A stretch of DNA of 64,000 nt. Origin: Clostridia bacterium (GTDB lineage Bacteria > Bacillota_A > Clostridia > Oscillospirales > CAG-272). Under the pieces are notes generated by a model. The model saw nothing but the letters and a program-made list of their open reading frames with translations, was not told where the DNA came from and ran no database searches. Every line of letters starts with the position of its first letter. Position 1 is the stretch's first letter. Below are positions 63,925-64,000 of the stretch, piece after piece. The stretch lies in contig JAGAIH010000517.1 of the NCBI GenBank assembly GCA_017626655.1, positions 1 to 64,000 on the forward strand, written 5' to 3'. The position numbers and the translations under genes were made by a program.

Positions 63925-64000
63925 ATGGCGACGAAGAAATACGAAAGCATGCGCATCATGTCCCTTGAAGGCAGCGTGCTGTATAAAAACGAGGGCTTTA
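63925..64000 (+). CDS. Start of an unknown protein, cut by the window edge
   Basis: Twenty-five codons from an ATG with AAGGAGG 7 nt upstream, reading ATKKYESMRIMSLEGSVLYK and on. Promoter and ribosome site support a real gene; too little is present to identify it. Confidence 0.65.
   Translation, partial: MATKKYESMRIMSLEGSVLYKNEGF

Overview
The window looks like a chromosomal segment of a Clostridia-type Bacillota, probably a gut or rumen anaerobe. Supporting signs are an HPr with both His15 and Ser46, YerC, ComEC, a Na+-pump decarboxylase beta subunit, a glycyl radical enzyme with its activase, dockerin-ended surface proteins, and AGGAGG ribosome sites. Promoters follow TTGACA-17-TATAAT, often with TGG just before the -10. 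The species cannot be named from this sequence.

Core part (1-26.2 kb, GC-rich). On the minus strand lie yerC / methyltransferase / lipoprotein / membrane protein; a ComEC-like beta-lactamase-fold protein; a GH36 alpha-galactosidase; HPr; a rimM-trmD operon running into an envelope polymer ligase-like protein; orphan oadB-oadG; an aldo/keto reductase; rplS; and polA / unknown / malQ / membrane protein. The plus strand carries a solute-binding lipoprotein and comEC with a sugar acetyltransferase. The oadB leader contains a convincing yybP-ykoY (Mn2+) riboswitch followed by an overlapping terminator.

Surface operon (26.2-42.5 kb, minus strand). Three secreted proteins of 3422, 1404 and 539 residues share Cys-rich CxxC repeats and cohesin-like domains. 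The two largest also share a glutamine-amidotransferase-like domain and end in dockerin-type Ca2+-binding repeats. The largest contains a tandem duplication of about 1.4 kb and four copies of a beta-sandwich module. The last gene ends in a membrane anchor.

Glycyl radical cluster (42.6-45.9 kb, minus strand, lower GC). A radical SAM activase precedes a glycyl radical enzyme with an altered active-site motif.

Island (46.2 kb to beyond the right edge, AT-rich, nearly all plus strand). Its left border is the 3' half of a tRNA-Pro(UGG) with its own terminator, the usual scar of an element integrated in a tRNA gene. Inside are a Fic protein, a zinc-ribbon membrane protein, a type I restriction-modification set (hsdM frameshifted, hsdS, hsdR), a Kiwa system (kwaA-kwaB), a GIY-YIG/RAMA-like/EVE protein, a DUF2075 nuclease-helicase, a small helical protein, a DUF4062 (TIR-like) protein, and a large C-terminally membrane-anchored protein that is also frameshifted. 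From hsdM to this last gene the spacing is so tight that one defence transcription unit is likely. The four genes at 58.3-62.7 kb match no defence system I recognise and are the best candidate for an undescribed one. The right edge holds two small mobile-element-type genes and the start of another gene.
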